From assembly GCF_014207425.1 (NCBI RefSeq), contig NZ_JACHFF010000002.1:62001-126000 (forward strand): DNA of 64,000 nt, in the 5' to 3' direction. The stretch comes from Jeotgalicoccus coquinae. Lineage in GTDB: Bacteria > Bacillota > Bacilli > Staphylococcales > Salinicoccaceae. A program made the translations under genes and the position numbers. The notes under the pieces were generated by a model that was given only the letters and a program-made list of their open reading frames with translations, was not told the DNA's origin and ran no database searches. The number at the start of each line of letters is the position of its first letter. Position 1 is the first letter of the stretch. This document shows positions 52,214 through 60,501 of the stretch, in pieces.

Positions 52214-53131
52214 TCAGCTGCAGAGAATATCATCATCGTGGTTATGATGTTTGCATTCCACCTGAACAGTAACATGATCAATATGTTCCTCTTTCATCTC
52301 TGCTTCTATACTCTGAATAATTCTCTGTGTTTCATGGACATTTAAAGTACCATTTACGACTACATGAACACTCAGTGCATTCATCCCGCTTGAAATACTC
52401 CAGACATGAAGATGGTGAGCGTCTTCAATACCATCCAGTCCGTTAATTTTGCTGAGCACAGTATCCACATCAATATTTTCCGGAACACCTTCCATCAGTA
52501 TATTCAATGACTGCCGGGTTATTCTGAAACCGCTGATTGCAATCAGTACAGCAACGATGACGCTCGCGAGCGGGTCCATAAAGCCCCAGCCGAAAATCAT
52601 AATGGATAACGCAGCGATAATTGCGGCGACTGAACCCAGCAGATCACCGAGAACATGCAGCAGCGCACCTTTCATATTTAAATTATCGTGAGTGTCTCCC
52701 GACATTAAAATTTTTGCGACAATTACATTTACGATGAGGCCGAGGACAGCGATAATCAGCATTCCCGTCGTTGCCACTTCCGGCGGATTCACAAACCTTC
52801 CTGCAGCTTCGATAATAATAAATACTGCAATAATAATCAGTGTGACTCCATTAAATACGGCAGCCAGAATTTCAAATCTTCTGTAGCCGAACGTCCGTGA
52901 CGAATCCGCTGCTTTCTCACCCATTTTAAATGCGGCAAGTGCAACAGCGAGAGATACTGCATCACTGAACATGTGACCTGCGTCTGACAGGAGAGCGAGA
53001 CTGTTTGTCAGCATCCCGCCGATGACTTCAACAATCATAAATGATGCGATTAATATTAAACTTATTGTGAGTGCTTTTTTATTTGCACCTTGAGTATGGT
53101 CGTGGTGATGCTCATGATTATGCTCTCCCAA
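52214..53131 (-). CDS. CDF family cation efflux protein (CzcD/ZitB-like)
   Basis: A 305-residue cation diffusion facilitator, exporting Zn2+ or similar divalent metals in exchange for protons. A His-rich N-terminus (HNHEHHHDH) precedes six membrane segments. LLSDAGHMFSDAVSLAVAL gives the HxxxD metal site on TM2 and HVLGDLLGSVAAII the HxxxD of TM5. The C-terminal ferredoxin-like domain ends in a His/Cys tail (CKHHNHDDDILCS). The TTG at 53131 is preferred, as GAGGTGG lies 5 nt upstream; the longer frame to 53233 overlaps the norA-like start. Divergent from the NorA-like gene. Confidence 0.92.
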   Translation of the reverse strand: MGEHNHEHHHDHTQGANKKALTISLILIASFMIVEVIGGMLTNSLALLSDAGHMFSDAVSLAVALAAFKMGEKAADSSRTFGYRRFEILAAVFNGVTLIIIAVFIIIEAAGRFVNPPEVATTGMLIIAVLGLIVNVIVAKILMSGDTHDNLNMKGALLHVLGDLLGSVAAIIAALSIMIFGWGFMDPLASVIVAVLIAISGFRITRQSLNILMEGVPENIDVDTVLSKINGLDGIEDAHHLHVWSISSGMNALSVHVVVNGTLNVHETQRIIQSIEAEMKEEHIDHVTVQVECKHHNHDDDILCS

Positions 53132-53231
53132 AATTTCCACCTCAATCTGTCTAATTTTTGCTATTATTTCTCCGTTTTCAAGTGTAGTATATACCTTAAC
53201 ATATGCAAAAATGTAAGAAGGTGCAGTTATC

Positions 53232-54413
53232 ATGAAGAAAAAATATCAACTCTATTTATTATATAGCAGTGTTTTCCTTGTTTTTCTAGGAATAAGTCTT
53301 GTCATACCGGTTCTGCCGTCAATTATGAATGAACTGGATATCAGCGGTGCCGAAGTCGGCTACTTAACCGCTGCCTTTGCTTTTACACAGCTTATTTTCT
53401 CACCATTCACAGGACGTGCTGCAGATAAGTTCGGCCGTAAAATTGCTATCGTTATCGGCCTGTTTATTTTCGCATTTTCCGAATTGTTATTTGGTCTCGG
53501 TAAAACCATCGAGGTATTGTTTGTTTCCCGTATGCTCGGCGGACTGGCCGGGGCATTTATTATGCCGGCGGTTACTGCATTTATCGTCGATATAACAACC
53601 GTCAGAAACCGTGCACGTTCTCTCGGTTATATGACTGCTGCAATTAACTTTGGATTCATTATCGGGCCCGGAATCGGCGGTGTGCTGGCTGAAGTTTCAA
53701 CACGCCTGCCGTTCTTCGTTGCAGCAGTGCTCGGTTTAATCAGTGCATTGTTATCAGTGTTTATGCTGGAAGAGCCGAAGAATCTTAAAGAAGTTGCCGC
53801 AGATAAAACAGAAGTCACAACGAGTAATTTCAAAAAAGTATTTACACCAATATTCTTCATTGCTTTTCTCGTTATATTTGTCTCATCATTCGGTCTTGCA
53901 GCATTTGAATCATTCTTCAGTCTGTACTTCGACCGCAAACTCGGATTTACACCGACAGATATTGCCATTGCTATTGCAGGCGGTGCAATCATCGGTACAT
54001 TCGCACAGATTGTACTGTTTGAGCCGCTGACCCGACGCTATGGCGAACTGAATATTATAAGGGTTTCGATTATATATACAGCCGTTCTCGTTTTCGCTAT
54101 GACTTTCCTCGAATCATACTGGGGTGTCATGGCTGTGGCGTTTGTGATTTTTATAGGTTTTGATCTGATAAGACCTGCGGTCACAACATTCCTATCGCAT
54201 ATCGCTGAAGATAATCAGGGCTTTGCCGGAGGGATGAACTCGTTCTTTACGTCACTTGCAAATGTTATTGGTCCTGTTATCGCAGGTATACTGTTCGATA
54301 TGAATCTGGACTATCCGTACTACTTCAGTGCAATCATTCTTGTTATCGGATTTCTTATTACCGTATTTTTCTGGCGCGATCCGCGGACGGGCCAACGTCA
54401 TTCGAAAGTCTGA
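53232..54413 (+). CDS. NorA/Bmr-like multidrug MFS efflux transporter
   Basis: A 393-residue 12-TM drug:H+ antiporter. Its N-terminus (FLVFLGISLVIPVLPSIMNEL) and the loops GRAADKFGRK (motif A) and FIIGPGIGGVLAEVSTRLPFF (motif C, antiporter motif) resemble staphylococcal NorA closely in order and spacing. Members expel quinolones, dyes and cationic compounds, but the natural substrate is not known and orthology to norA would need a tree. AAGGTG precedes the ATG. No terminator is evident before the next gene. Confidence 0.86.
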   Translation: MKKKYQLYLLYSSVFLVFLGISLVIPVLPSIMNELDISGAEVGYLTAAFAFTQLIFSPFTGRAADKFGRKIAIVIGLFIFAFSELLFGLGKTIEVLFVSRMLGGLAGAFIMPAVTAFIVDITTVRNRARSLGYMTAAINFGFIIGPGIGGVLAEVSTRLPFFVAAVLGLISALLSVFMLEEPKNLKEVAADKTEVTTSNFKKVFTPIFFIAFLVIFVSSFGLAAFESFFSLYFDRKLGFTPTDIAIAIAGGAIIGTFAQIVLFEPLTRRYGELNIIRVSIIYTAVLVFAMTFLESYWGVMAVAFVIFIGFDLIRPAVTTFLSHIAEDNQGFAGGMNSFFTSLANVIGPVIAGILFDMNLDYPYYFSAIILVIGFLITVFFWRDPRTGQRHSKV

Positions 54414-54537
54414 ATTACGCCTCACAGCGACGTTTCAGCATGCCAAACACTTTTATTTTCATTGCGGCTTGTGTAATAATGTTTAATGGAATGAAAATAT
54501 AAAAACATTTTTCGTATATTACTGGAGGGTTATATTC

Positions 54538-55527
54538 ATGAAAGACGAAATTGTAGATGTAACGATAATCGGTGGAGGTCCTACTGGTTTATTCTCTACT
54601 TTTTATGCGGGCATGAGACAAATGTCTGTAAGACTGATAGATAGTCTGCCCGAGCTCGGCGGACAATTAATGGAATTATATCCGGATAAATATATTTATG
54701 ATGTTGGCGGTTTCCCGAAAATCCTGGCGAAAGATTTAGTATCAAACCTGGTTTCACAAGCGCAGTATGCTGAACCTGAACTTCACCTCGGAGAAACTGT
54801 ACAGTCATACGAACGTGAAGATGACCACTTTATTTTAAAAACTGATAAAGGTGAGTATCTTACAAGAACAATTTTAATTACAGCAGGCGTCGGTGCTTTC
54901 CAGCCGCGTAAAATCGGCCTGGATAACGAAGCTGATTTCGAAGGCACATCACTGCAGTACGCAGTCAGAGACCTTGAGAAATTCAGAGATAAAGATGTAG
55001 TTGTCCTCGGCGGCGGAGACTCTGCACTGGACTGGTCACTGATGCTTCAGGAACTGGCTAAATCAGTAACACTTGTACACCGACGCAACCGATTTACAGC
55101 ACATGAAACAAGTGTACAGCAAGTTATGGATTCTCCGGTTAATGTTAAGACATCACTGAATGTTACGGAGATTAAAGGTGAAAACGGACAGATTGATGAA
55201 CTGGTACTGACTTCAAAAGACGGTACTGAAGAAGTGATTAAAGCAGATCAGCTTATCGTTAACTTCGGTAACATTTCGTCGCTTGGACCATTAAAAGAAT
55301 GGGGCCTTGAACTTGAAAAGAACTCGATTAAAGTTAACCCTCATATGGAAACAAACATCCCGGGCATCTTTGCTGCAGGCGATATAACGACGTTCGAAGG
55401 TAAAGTTAAACTGATTGCAACAGGCTTCGGTGAAGCGCCGGTAGCAATCTCATATGCTAAATCTTCTTACGATCCGAAATCACGCGTTCAGCCTAAACAC
55501 AGTACGAGCGTGTTTAAGCAGGACTAA
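54538..55527 (+). CDS. Ferredoxin/flavodoxin--NADP+ reductase, thioredoxin-reductase-like type
   Basis: A 329-residue flavoprotein of the YumC type moving electrons between NADPH and ferredoxin or flavodoxin. The FAD-binding loop is IIGGGPTGLFSTFYAG and the NADPH-binding loop VVLGGGDSALDWSL. The C-terminal FAAGDITTFEGKVKLIATGFGEAPVAI is conserved, with an extra short tail. There is no CxxC redox pair between the two nucleotide domains, which separates it from thioredoxin reductase. ACTGGAGGG precedes the ATG. Confidence 0.93.
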   Translation: MKDEIVDVTIIGGGPTGLFSTFYAGMRQMSVRLIDSLPELGGQLMELYPDKYIYDVGGFPKILAKDLVSNLVSQAQYAEPELHLGETVQSYEREDDHFILKTDKGEYLTRTILITAGVGAFQPRKIGLDNEADFEGTSLQYAVRDLEKFRDKDVVVLGGGDSALDWSLMLQELAKSVTLVHRRNRFTAHETSVQQVMDSPVNVKTSLNVTEIKGENGQIDELVLTSKDGTEEVIKADQLIVNFGNISSLGPLKEWGLELEKNSIKVNPHMETNIPGIFAAGDITTFEGKVKLIATGFGEAPVAISYAKSSYDPKSRVQPKHSTSVFKQD

Positions 55528-55530
55528 TAT

Positions 55531-55569
55531 AAAAAAACGGCTGCATAAATAATATGCAGCCGTTTTTTA
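55531..55569 (+). terminator. Terminator of ferredoxin-NADP reductase gene
   Basis: AAAACGGCTGCAT / ATGCAGCCGTTTT stem followed by T-run; also usable by the converging SMR operon. Confidence 0.93.
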
Positions 55570-55571
55570 AT

Positions 55572-55587
55572 TGTTTCATGTGAAACC
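55572..55587. promoter_or_regulatory. parS-like ParB-binding palindrome
   Basis: TGTTTCATGTGAAACC matches 14 of 16 positions of the parS consensus TGTTNCACGTGAAACA (differences at positions 8 and 16). It lies in the short gap between the ferredoxin-NADP reductase terminator and the SMR operon end. Binding by ParB/Spo0J is inferred. Confidence 0.45.
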
Positions 55588-55598
55588 TCCGGCTTTTG

Positions 55599-55916
55599 TT
55601 AGCCTGTCACCAGCCGTAATCCGATAACTGCAATAACTATCATCGATAAGTACATCACCCGTTTATAACTCGCTGATTCTCTGTAAAAGATAATACCGAT
55701 TAACGCACTGCCCACTGTTCCGATTCCTGTCCATACGGCATACGCAACACCTAAAGGAATTGTTTCCATCGCTGTACCAAGGAGTGCCAGACTAATCGGA
55801 AAACCGATAAGAAGTGTCAGCCAGCCGCTCAGTTTTTTACCCTGTCCGATTAATGACATTCCTGTCACACCGGCTACTTCCATCAGACCCGCAAGTATTA
55901 ATATAATCCAGCTCAT
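55599..55916 (-). CDS. SMR family exporter subunit (Gdx/YkkD-like)
   Basis: A 105-residue four-helix small multidrug resistance protein. Glu13 (LMEVAGVTG) in TM1 is the essential proton/substrate carboxylate. The conserved YAVWTGIGTVGSALIGI and the C-terminal helix complete the fold. It overlaps the upstream SMR gene by 4 nt (ATGA-type), so the two form a heteromeric pair as in YkkCD/EbrAB. With the guanidine riboswitch upstream, guanidinium export is the most likely role. Confidence 0.92.
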   Translation of the reverse strand: MSWIILILAGLMEVAGVTGMSLIGQGKKLSGWLTLLIGFPISLALLGTAMETIPLGVAYAVWTGIGTVGSALIGIIFYRESASYKRVMYLSMIVIAVIGLRLVTG

Positions 55917-56236
55917 TTAGCATCCTCCTCATGATCCGTCACTGTTTTCAATCCGATAACTCCGAATACGAGCAGTGCCACAAATATAATAATTCCGATA
56001 TTAAACGCACCGTCAAAAACAATAATATCAACGAGCACTGTACCTACCGCACCGATTCCAACAAATACCGCGTACACTGTACTCGCAGGCATTTTCGTCG
56101 AAACATATACGAGAAGCCCGAAGCTGACAATAATTGCAATAACTGTCAGACTCCATTCAAACCATGAATCTGCATACTTCAATCCGGTCGCCCAGCCAAT
56201 TTCAAACATCGCTGCAATAATTACTAATAACCACAT
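55913..56236 (-). CDS. SMR family exporter subunit (Gdx/YkkC-like)
   Basis: A 107-residue four-helix SMR protein; Glu12 (AAMFEIGWATGLKYAD) is the functional acid in TM1, and YAVFVGIGAVGTVLVDII corresponds to TM3. The acidic tail (DHEEDAK) is a feature of paired SMRs. First gene of the pair; the ATG at 56236 follows a leader with a guanidine-I riboswitch and terminator. It probably assembles with the next gene product to exchange guanidinium for protons. Confidence 0.93.
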   Translation of the reverse strand: MWLLVIIAAMFEIGWATGLKYADSWFEWSLTVIAIIVSFGLLVYVSTKMPASTVYAVFVGIGAVGTVLVDIIVFDGAFNIGIIIFVALLVFGVIGLKTVTDHEEDAK

Positions 56237-56281
56237 AAAATAAACTCCTATTTTTAAAATTTATAAGAATTGAGAATAAAA

Positions 56282-56403
56282 AAAGCCCGGAAGAATAACT
56301 TTCGTTACTCTCCCAGGCTTTTATCCTTCCGTGTACTGGAAATCACTCCAGCGTTCTCTCTCGGTCCAGACTTAAATAGTTTAACGGAACCCTAGAGAAC
56401 TTC
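56282..56403 (-). ncRNA. Guanidine-I riboswitch (ykkC class) with terminator
   Basis: Minus-strand RNA carries the ykkC signature in order: CTAGGGTTCCG, then CTGGACCGAGAG, then ACACGGAAGGATAAAAGCCTGGGAGA. The last block flows into the terminator stem AAGCCTGGGAGAGTAAC / GTTATTCTTCCGGGCTT and a T-run (56276-56324). Guanidine binding should prevent terminator formation and turn on the SMR pair just downstream. Confidence 0.93.
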
Positions 56404-56419
56404 TTATTCAGTTATCTAC

Positions 56420-56448
56420 ACTATAATTTATTATTTCTCCTCAGTCAA
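56420..56448 (-). promoter_or_regulatory. Promoter of the guanidine riboswitch/SMR operon
   Basis: TTGACT (56443-56448), 17-bp spacer, TATAGT (56420-56425) on the minus strand; the -35 lies inside the 3' end of the methyltransferase gene. Confidence 0.65.
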
Positions 56449-57229
56449 CCTGCACGTTTGTGCTGATTACACCGTAATGCACTTTGCTCGTCTTTCTGAT
56501 CTGTTGTTTAAAGCCGAATTGTTCAAATCGGGAACTTCTGAAATGGTCTTTCAAAACAACCTTTTTTGATGCTACACGTTTCGCTTCTTCGATTGCAATT
56601 TCAGACAGTGTTTCTGTATCTGTGACTGACGTAATTGTCCGCAGACTTTGCGAATTACTGATTTCCTCACCGAACATCGGATCAAAATATACAATATCAA
56701 AACTGTTATCAGGCAATCTTTTTAAATATTCTTCATGATTAACATAAAGTGCTTCCACACTTCTCATTGCCCGGTTAATACTATCGTTGTTTGCATTATA
56801 TGAGACGAGACCTTCTTTAGTCAGCAGATACAATATAAAGCTGTGCTCCAGTGCAGTGACCTGCCCTGCCGGTCCTACGGTCATTGCAGCAATAACACTG
56901 TCTGCGCCGAGCCCCATCGTACAGTCTAAAAATGACATCCCCGCTTTCAGTTCCGCTGCCTCAACAAGAGCATCGTGTTCATTATTTAATAATCTTTTTG
57001 CACGCACCATCGAAAAGTTAGGATGGTATTTAACAGACCCGTCATTGGAAATTGTTGAAATACTTAATTCATCATTTCCGACGACCAGTATATCGTCATC
57101 ATAACGCTCTTTCAACTCTTTGACAGAGCGCTTTTTGCGCATTATGAATTCCAGTTCGTAACGCCCGGCGATATCCTTCGCTTTCTGCAGTGTAATCTCA
57201 TTATATCTGCCGCCTGTTGTAACTATCAT
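56441..57229 (-). CDS. YpiP-like class I SAM-dependent methyltransferase
   Basis: A 262-residue Rossmann-fold methyltransferase related to the RsmJ/DUF548-like and YpiP group. FLDCTMGLGADSVIAAMTVG is motif I (SAM glycine loop), VTALEHS motif II, and DIVYFDPMFGEE the DPPY-type catalytic motif found in nucleic acid or RNA N-methylases. The opening VTTGGRYNEITLQKAKDIA is typical of YpiP. Target unknown, probably RNA. Divergent from the DUF4256 gene. Confidence 0.83.
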   Translation of the reverse strand: MIVTTGGRYNEITLQKAKDIAGRYELEFIMRKKRSVKELKERYDDDILVVGNDELSISTISNDGSVKYHPNFSMVRAKRLLNNEHDALVEAAELKAGMSFLDCTMGLGADSVIAAMTVGPAGQVTALEHSFILYLLTKEGLVSYNANNDSINRAMRSVEALYVNHEEYLKRLPDNSFDIVYFDPMFGEEISNSQSLRTITSVTDTETLSEIAIEEAKRVASKKVVLKDHFRSSRFEQFGFKQQIRKTSKVHYGVISTNVQVD

Positions 57230-57315
57230 CGTCTTTCCCCGTTCTGTATAAATTGTTTATCAGTATAGTTTACCATGGTACTATTAAATTAAATAAGATA
57301 AACGGAGGATGGATT

Positions 57316-57864
57316 ATGACAATAAAGAAGAAACTTACCAAAGCAGAAAAAGAGGAACTTCTGAACACACTTGAATCCCGTTTCAATACTCACAAAGAAC
57401 GTCATGAAAACATTGAATTTAATGATGTCGCTGCCAGGCTCAGTGACAAGCAGCTTGCTGTACTTCATAATATGGAATCGACTGAAGGTGAACCTGACGT
57501 TATCGAAATGGACGGGGAACTCTACTTCGCAGACTGTGCCAAAGAAAGTCCAAAAGGACGCCGCAGCGTCTGTTATGACAGAGCTGCACTGGAAAAAAGG
57601 AAAAAGAATAAACCTGAAAACTCAGCGATGGATCTGGTTAAGGAAATCGGTTTTGAAATGCTGACAGAAGGTGATTACAGAACACTGCAGCAATTCGGCG
57701 ACTTTGATCTGAAGTCTTCAAGCTGGGTTGCTACACCTGCTGATATTAGAGATCTCGGCGGCGCACTTTTCTGCGACAAACGGTACAACACAGTATTTCT
57801 GTACCATAACGGTGCCGATTCATATTACAGTGCCCGGGGTTTCAGAGGAAAGTTAAAAATATAA
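57316..57864 (+). CDS. DUF4256 domain protein
   Basis: A 182-residue soluble protein of the DUF4256 family. LLNTLESRFNTHKERHENIEFNDV, then ESPKGRRSVCYDRAALEKRKKNKPENSAMDLVKEIGFEML and the terminal YHNGADSYYSARGFRG are conserved blocks. Function unknown. ATG at 57316 behind ACGGAGG; the in-frame start at 57253 has none. Own terminator. Confidence 0.87.
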   Translation: MTIKKKLTKAEKEELLNTLESRFNTHKERHENIEFNDVAARLSDKQLAVLHNMESTEGEPDVIEMDGELYFADCAKESPKGRRSVCYDRAALEKRKKNKPENSAMDLVKEIGFEMLTEGDYRTLQQFGDFDLKSSSWVATPADIRDLGGALFCDKRYNTVFLYHNGADSYYSARGFRGKLKI

Positions 57865-57896
57865 GAAAAAGACGGCAGATGCCGTCTTTTATTTTT
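57865..57896. terminator. Bidirectional terminator DUF4256 / DUF488
   Basis: AAAAGACGGCA-GA-TGCCGTCTTTT with T-run. Confidence 0.92.
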
Positions 57897-58233
57897 CTTC
57901 AATATATTCTTTTATCACCGCTGCCTGATTATGTTCTGTATCTTTTGCCGCATATAATAATGTGACATTGTGACCGTCAGAATCCTTTTTAATCTGATTA
58001 ACCAGTTCTTTTTGATTTTTTAATTCTTTCCTGTATTTCTTTTTAAACTCTTCCCACTTATCAGGATCATGGTCAAACCATTTTCTTAAATCCGCAGAAG
58101 GTGCGATATCCTTATACCATCCGTCGTGTTCCAAATCTTCTTTTTTAACGCCGCGCGGCCATATTCCGTCCACTAAAATACGCTTGCCGTCCTGCTGTGA
58201 AACATCATCATAAACACGTTTCAATTTCAACAT
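57889..58233 (-). CDS. DUF488 family protein
   Basis: A 114-residue protein of the short DUF488 family (COG3189, YeaO-like). LKRVYDDVSQQDGKRILVDGIWPRGVKKEDL is the hallmark opening, WYKDIAPSADLRKWFDHDPDKWEEFKKKYRKEL the middle, and LLYAAKDTEHNQAAVIKEYI the end. Function not established; similar proteins are linked to uncharacterised stress roles. ATG at 58233 behind GGAGATG. It lies 43 bp from the APC permease gene, same direction. Confidence 0.88.
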   Translation of the reverse strand: MLKLKRVYDDVSQQDGKRILVDGIWPRGVKKEDLEHDGWYKDIAPSADLRKWFDHDPDKWEEFKKKYRKELKNQKELVNQIKKDSDGHNVTLLYAAKDTEHNQAAVIKEYIEEK

Positions 58234-58276
58234 GAAATCATCTCCGGACAATATAATATATTATTCTATACCCGTG

Positions 58277-59722
58277 TTATTTCTTTTCATGCATTGCTTC
58301 TTCCCTTGTTTTATTTAAAATCATATAATCCAGTTCTTCTTTGGTCATTGATTTTAATGTCTTATATTTCACTGCAAGGAAGATTAAACCAAGTACTGTC
58401 CATGCCAGCAGTGCATAGTATGACGGTGCTGTTAATGCTGCCGGTGAACCCGGGAATAACAGCAGTACAAGAAAGACCAGTGAAATGATTACTCCAAGTC
58501 CGCCGAATATTACATAGACCATATTACGGTGTTCTCTCGCACTGAAAAACTTCACTGATACTGCGCTCGTTGCCAGGAATGCAACAGATACACCTACAGA
58601 AGACATATCCACAATCCAGCTTAATGCCGTTCTTCCAAGCCACGGTGCAATTAAACATACAATCAGTACGAACAGCACTGCGTAGTGAGGTGTTTTATTT
58701 TTCTTATGTACCTTCGCAAAGACAGCCGGTACAAAGTTTGCACGCCCCATTGCGAAAATCAGTCTGGAAGATGACATGTAGAAACCGTTAAGTCCCGTAA
58801 ATATACCAAATGAAATCGCGAATGCCAGGAACACCATTCCGACGGTTCCCATCGATGACTGAATAACAGAACCTGTCACCCATACTGCTCCATCCATTGA
58901 GTTCTGATCCGGATAAATCCAGGATGTTACTAAAATCATTGCAACGTAAGTTAAAATAGATGCGATAATTCCAAACACAATTAGTTTAAATGTTTTATCC
59001 GCGCTGAATTTAAACTCTTCAGCTGCCTGCGGAATATTATCGAAACCGACATACATCCATGGTGCAATCGCAACGATTAAAATAATTGAAGTCCATATGC
59101 CGGCTTCATTATTAAACAGCGGCTCTGCATTCTGCAACGCGAACTCCCCGGAGAAGAATGATGCAACGAACAATCCCGAGACAACAAGTGCCATGAACAT
59201 GCAGAATATAAACTGCAGATTCCCTGACAGCCCCGAACCTTTCATACTGATTAATGCGAATACGACAAGTATCGCAGAAGACAGTACAACTTCCATAATA
59301 TAAACGTCCCAGCCTGCAATCGTATACAAATAGCCAATTTCCAAAAAGTCCGGCAGTACGAATTTAAATAGCAGACTGAACGCACTCGCATTCAGTGCAA
59401 CGACACATATATAACCTAAAACTAAAAACCATGCCGCGATAAATGCACTGACTTTCCCGAATCCGGCGTATGTAAATGCAAATTCTCCGCCCGATACAGG
59501 GAATTTAGCTGTCAATGCACCATATCCCACTGCAATAATCAGCATTAACAGACCGCCGATGGTAATACCGAGTGTTGCTCCAAGTGTACCTGATGAAATC
59601 AGCCAGTCTCCGGGTAAAATAAATGCTCCCCAGCCGATCGATGAACCATAAGCTATCGCCCATATAAATCGTTTCGACATCGTATGATCCAGTTCCGTTC
59701 TCGTCTGATGATCAGCAGACAT
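58277..59722 (-). CDS. APC family amino-acid permease
   Basis: A 481-residue APC-superfamily carrier with twelve or so segments. FIWAIAYGSSIGWGAFILPGDWL is TM1 with its unwound substrate motif (GSSIGWGAF), and KFPVSGGEFAFTYAGFGKVSAFIAAWFLVLGY spans TM2-3. The substrate is not clear. A charged tail (about 30 residues) faces the cytosol. Start ATG at 59722 behind GGGAGTTGGG. Probably followed by the DUF488 gene on the same strand, though no shared promoter is proven. Confidence 0.87.
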   Translation of the reverse strand: MSADHQTRTELDHTMSKRFIWAIAYGSSIGWGAFILPGDWLISSGTLGATLGITIGGLLMLIIAVGYGALTAKFPVSGGEFAFTYAGFGKVSAFIAAWFLVLGYICVVALNASAFSLLFKFVLPDFLEIGYLYTIAGWDVYIMEVVLSSAILVVFALISMKGSGLSGNLQFIFCMFMALVVSGLFVASFFSGEFALQNAEPLFNNEAGIWTSIILIVAIAPWMYVGFDNIPQAAEEFKFSADKTFKLIVFGIIASILTYVAMILVTSWIYPDQNSMDGAVWVTGSVIQSSMGTVGMVFLAFAISFGIFTGLNGFYMSSSRLIFAMGRANFVPAVFAKVHKKNKTPHYAVLFVLIVCLIAPWLGRTALSWIVDMSSVGVSVAFLATSAVSVKFFSAREHRNMVYVIFGGLGVIISLVFLVLLLFPGSPAALTAPSYYALLAWTVLGLIFLAVKYKTLKSMTKEELDYMILNKTREEAMHEKK

Positions 59723-59787
59723 ATTCCCAACTCCCAATTTGTCTATTTATTCTTGTGAATAAGTATCGCATAGTGAAAGTACGCCGG

Positions 59788-60501
59788 CTAGTCCTTTTCA
59801 AGAATGACCAGGTGCTCTGAAATGATAGTATCTCCTTCATTCAGCATTATCTGAATACCGGATTCCGGATTCAGTTCAGCATCCGGATCTGCAGCATAAA
59901 AGCTGCTCATACCTTCAGTATTCATATATACTTCGCCTTCAGAATCACTCCGCTTAACAGGCAGTTCATCCGTATAAAGCGTATATTCCCCCGCTTCAAT
60001 ATTATCACCGACAGTATGAATACCTGCCGGAATCTTCGTTTCAAATTGTTCTGTTAAAGGTTCAAGTAAAATATTCCCCCGTCTTGTAACATACTCAACA
60101 CGAAAACCTTCCTCCAGTTCCAGTACAACTTCAGTATTGTAGCTGTTCAGTGCGGTTTCCAAAATCCTGATATCGTCTTCATCATATACAACAATGGCCG
60201 AAGCATTTTCCGTTGAAGCAATGTAGCGGCCAGGTGCAATCTCTTCACCGGTCATATACTCTCCCGGCTCCAATGTAATCTCCGCCCCGCCGGTGATACC
60301 GGTAAATTCTGTATTACTGTTTAAGAAAGCATAACGGGATTCCAGTCCGTCAGTTTTTAACAGATTTTCTTCTTCAAAAGCTTTTACTGCTTCTTTATCT
60401 GTTGTTATTTTTTCTCCATCATAAGATTCACTCATAATGCCGTTAAAACTGCAGCCCGTTAAAAGCAGGACAAAAGGAAGCAGAACACTAAACCGTTTCA
60501 T
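59788..60501 (-). CDS. Lipoprotein with two tandem beta-rich repeats, part of ABC operon
   Basis: A 237-residue exported lipoprotein: signal MKRFSVLLPFVLLLTGC with lipid Cys17. After an about 50-residue linker it has two tandem domains. Each opens with a pattern like PGEYMTGEEIAPGRY and PAGIHTVGDNIEAGEYT (xGxYxxGxxIxxGxY), seen in other Firmicutes lipoproteins of unknown role. Its start overlaps the end of the ATPase gene by 14 nt, so it is coupled to the ABC genes and may act as an outside accessory or immunity factor. The ATG at 60501 sits behind AAAGGAG. Confidence 0.78.
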   Translation of the reverse strand: MKRFSVLLPFVLLLTGCSFNGIMSESYDGEKITTDKEAVKAFEEENLLKTDGLESRYAFLNSNTEFTGITGGAEITLEPGEYMTGEEIAPGRYIASTENASAIVVYDEDDIRILETALNSYNTEVVLELEEGFRVEYVTRRGNILLEPLTEQFETKIPAGIHTVGDNIEAGEYTLYTDELPVKRSDSEGEVYMNTEGMSSFYAADPDAELNPESGIQIMLNEGDTIISEHLVILEKD

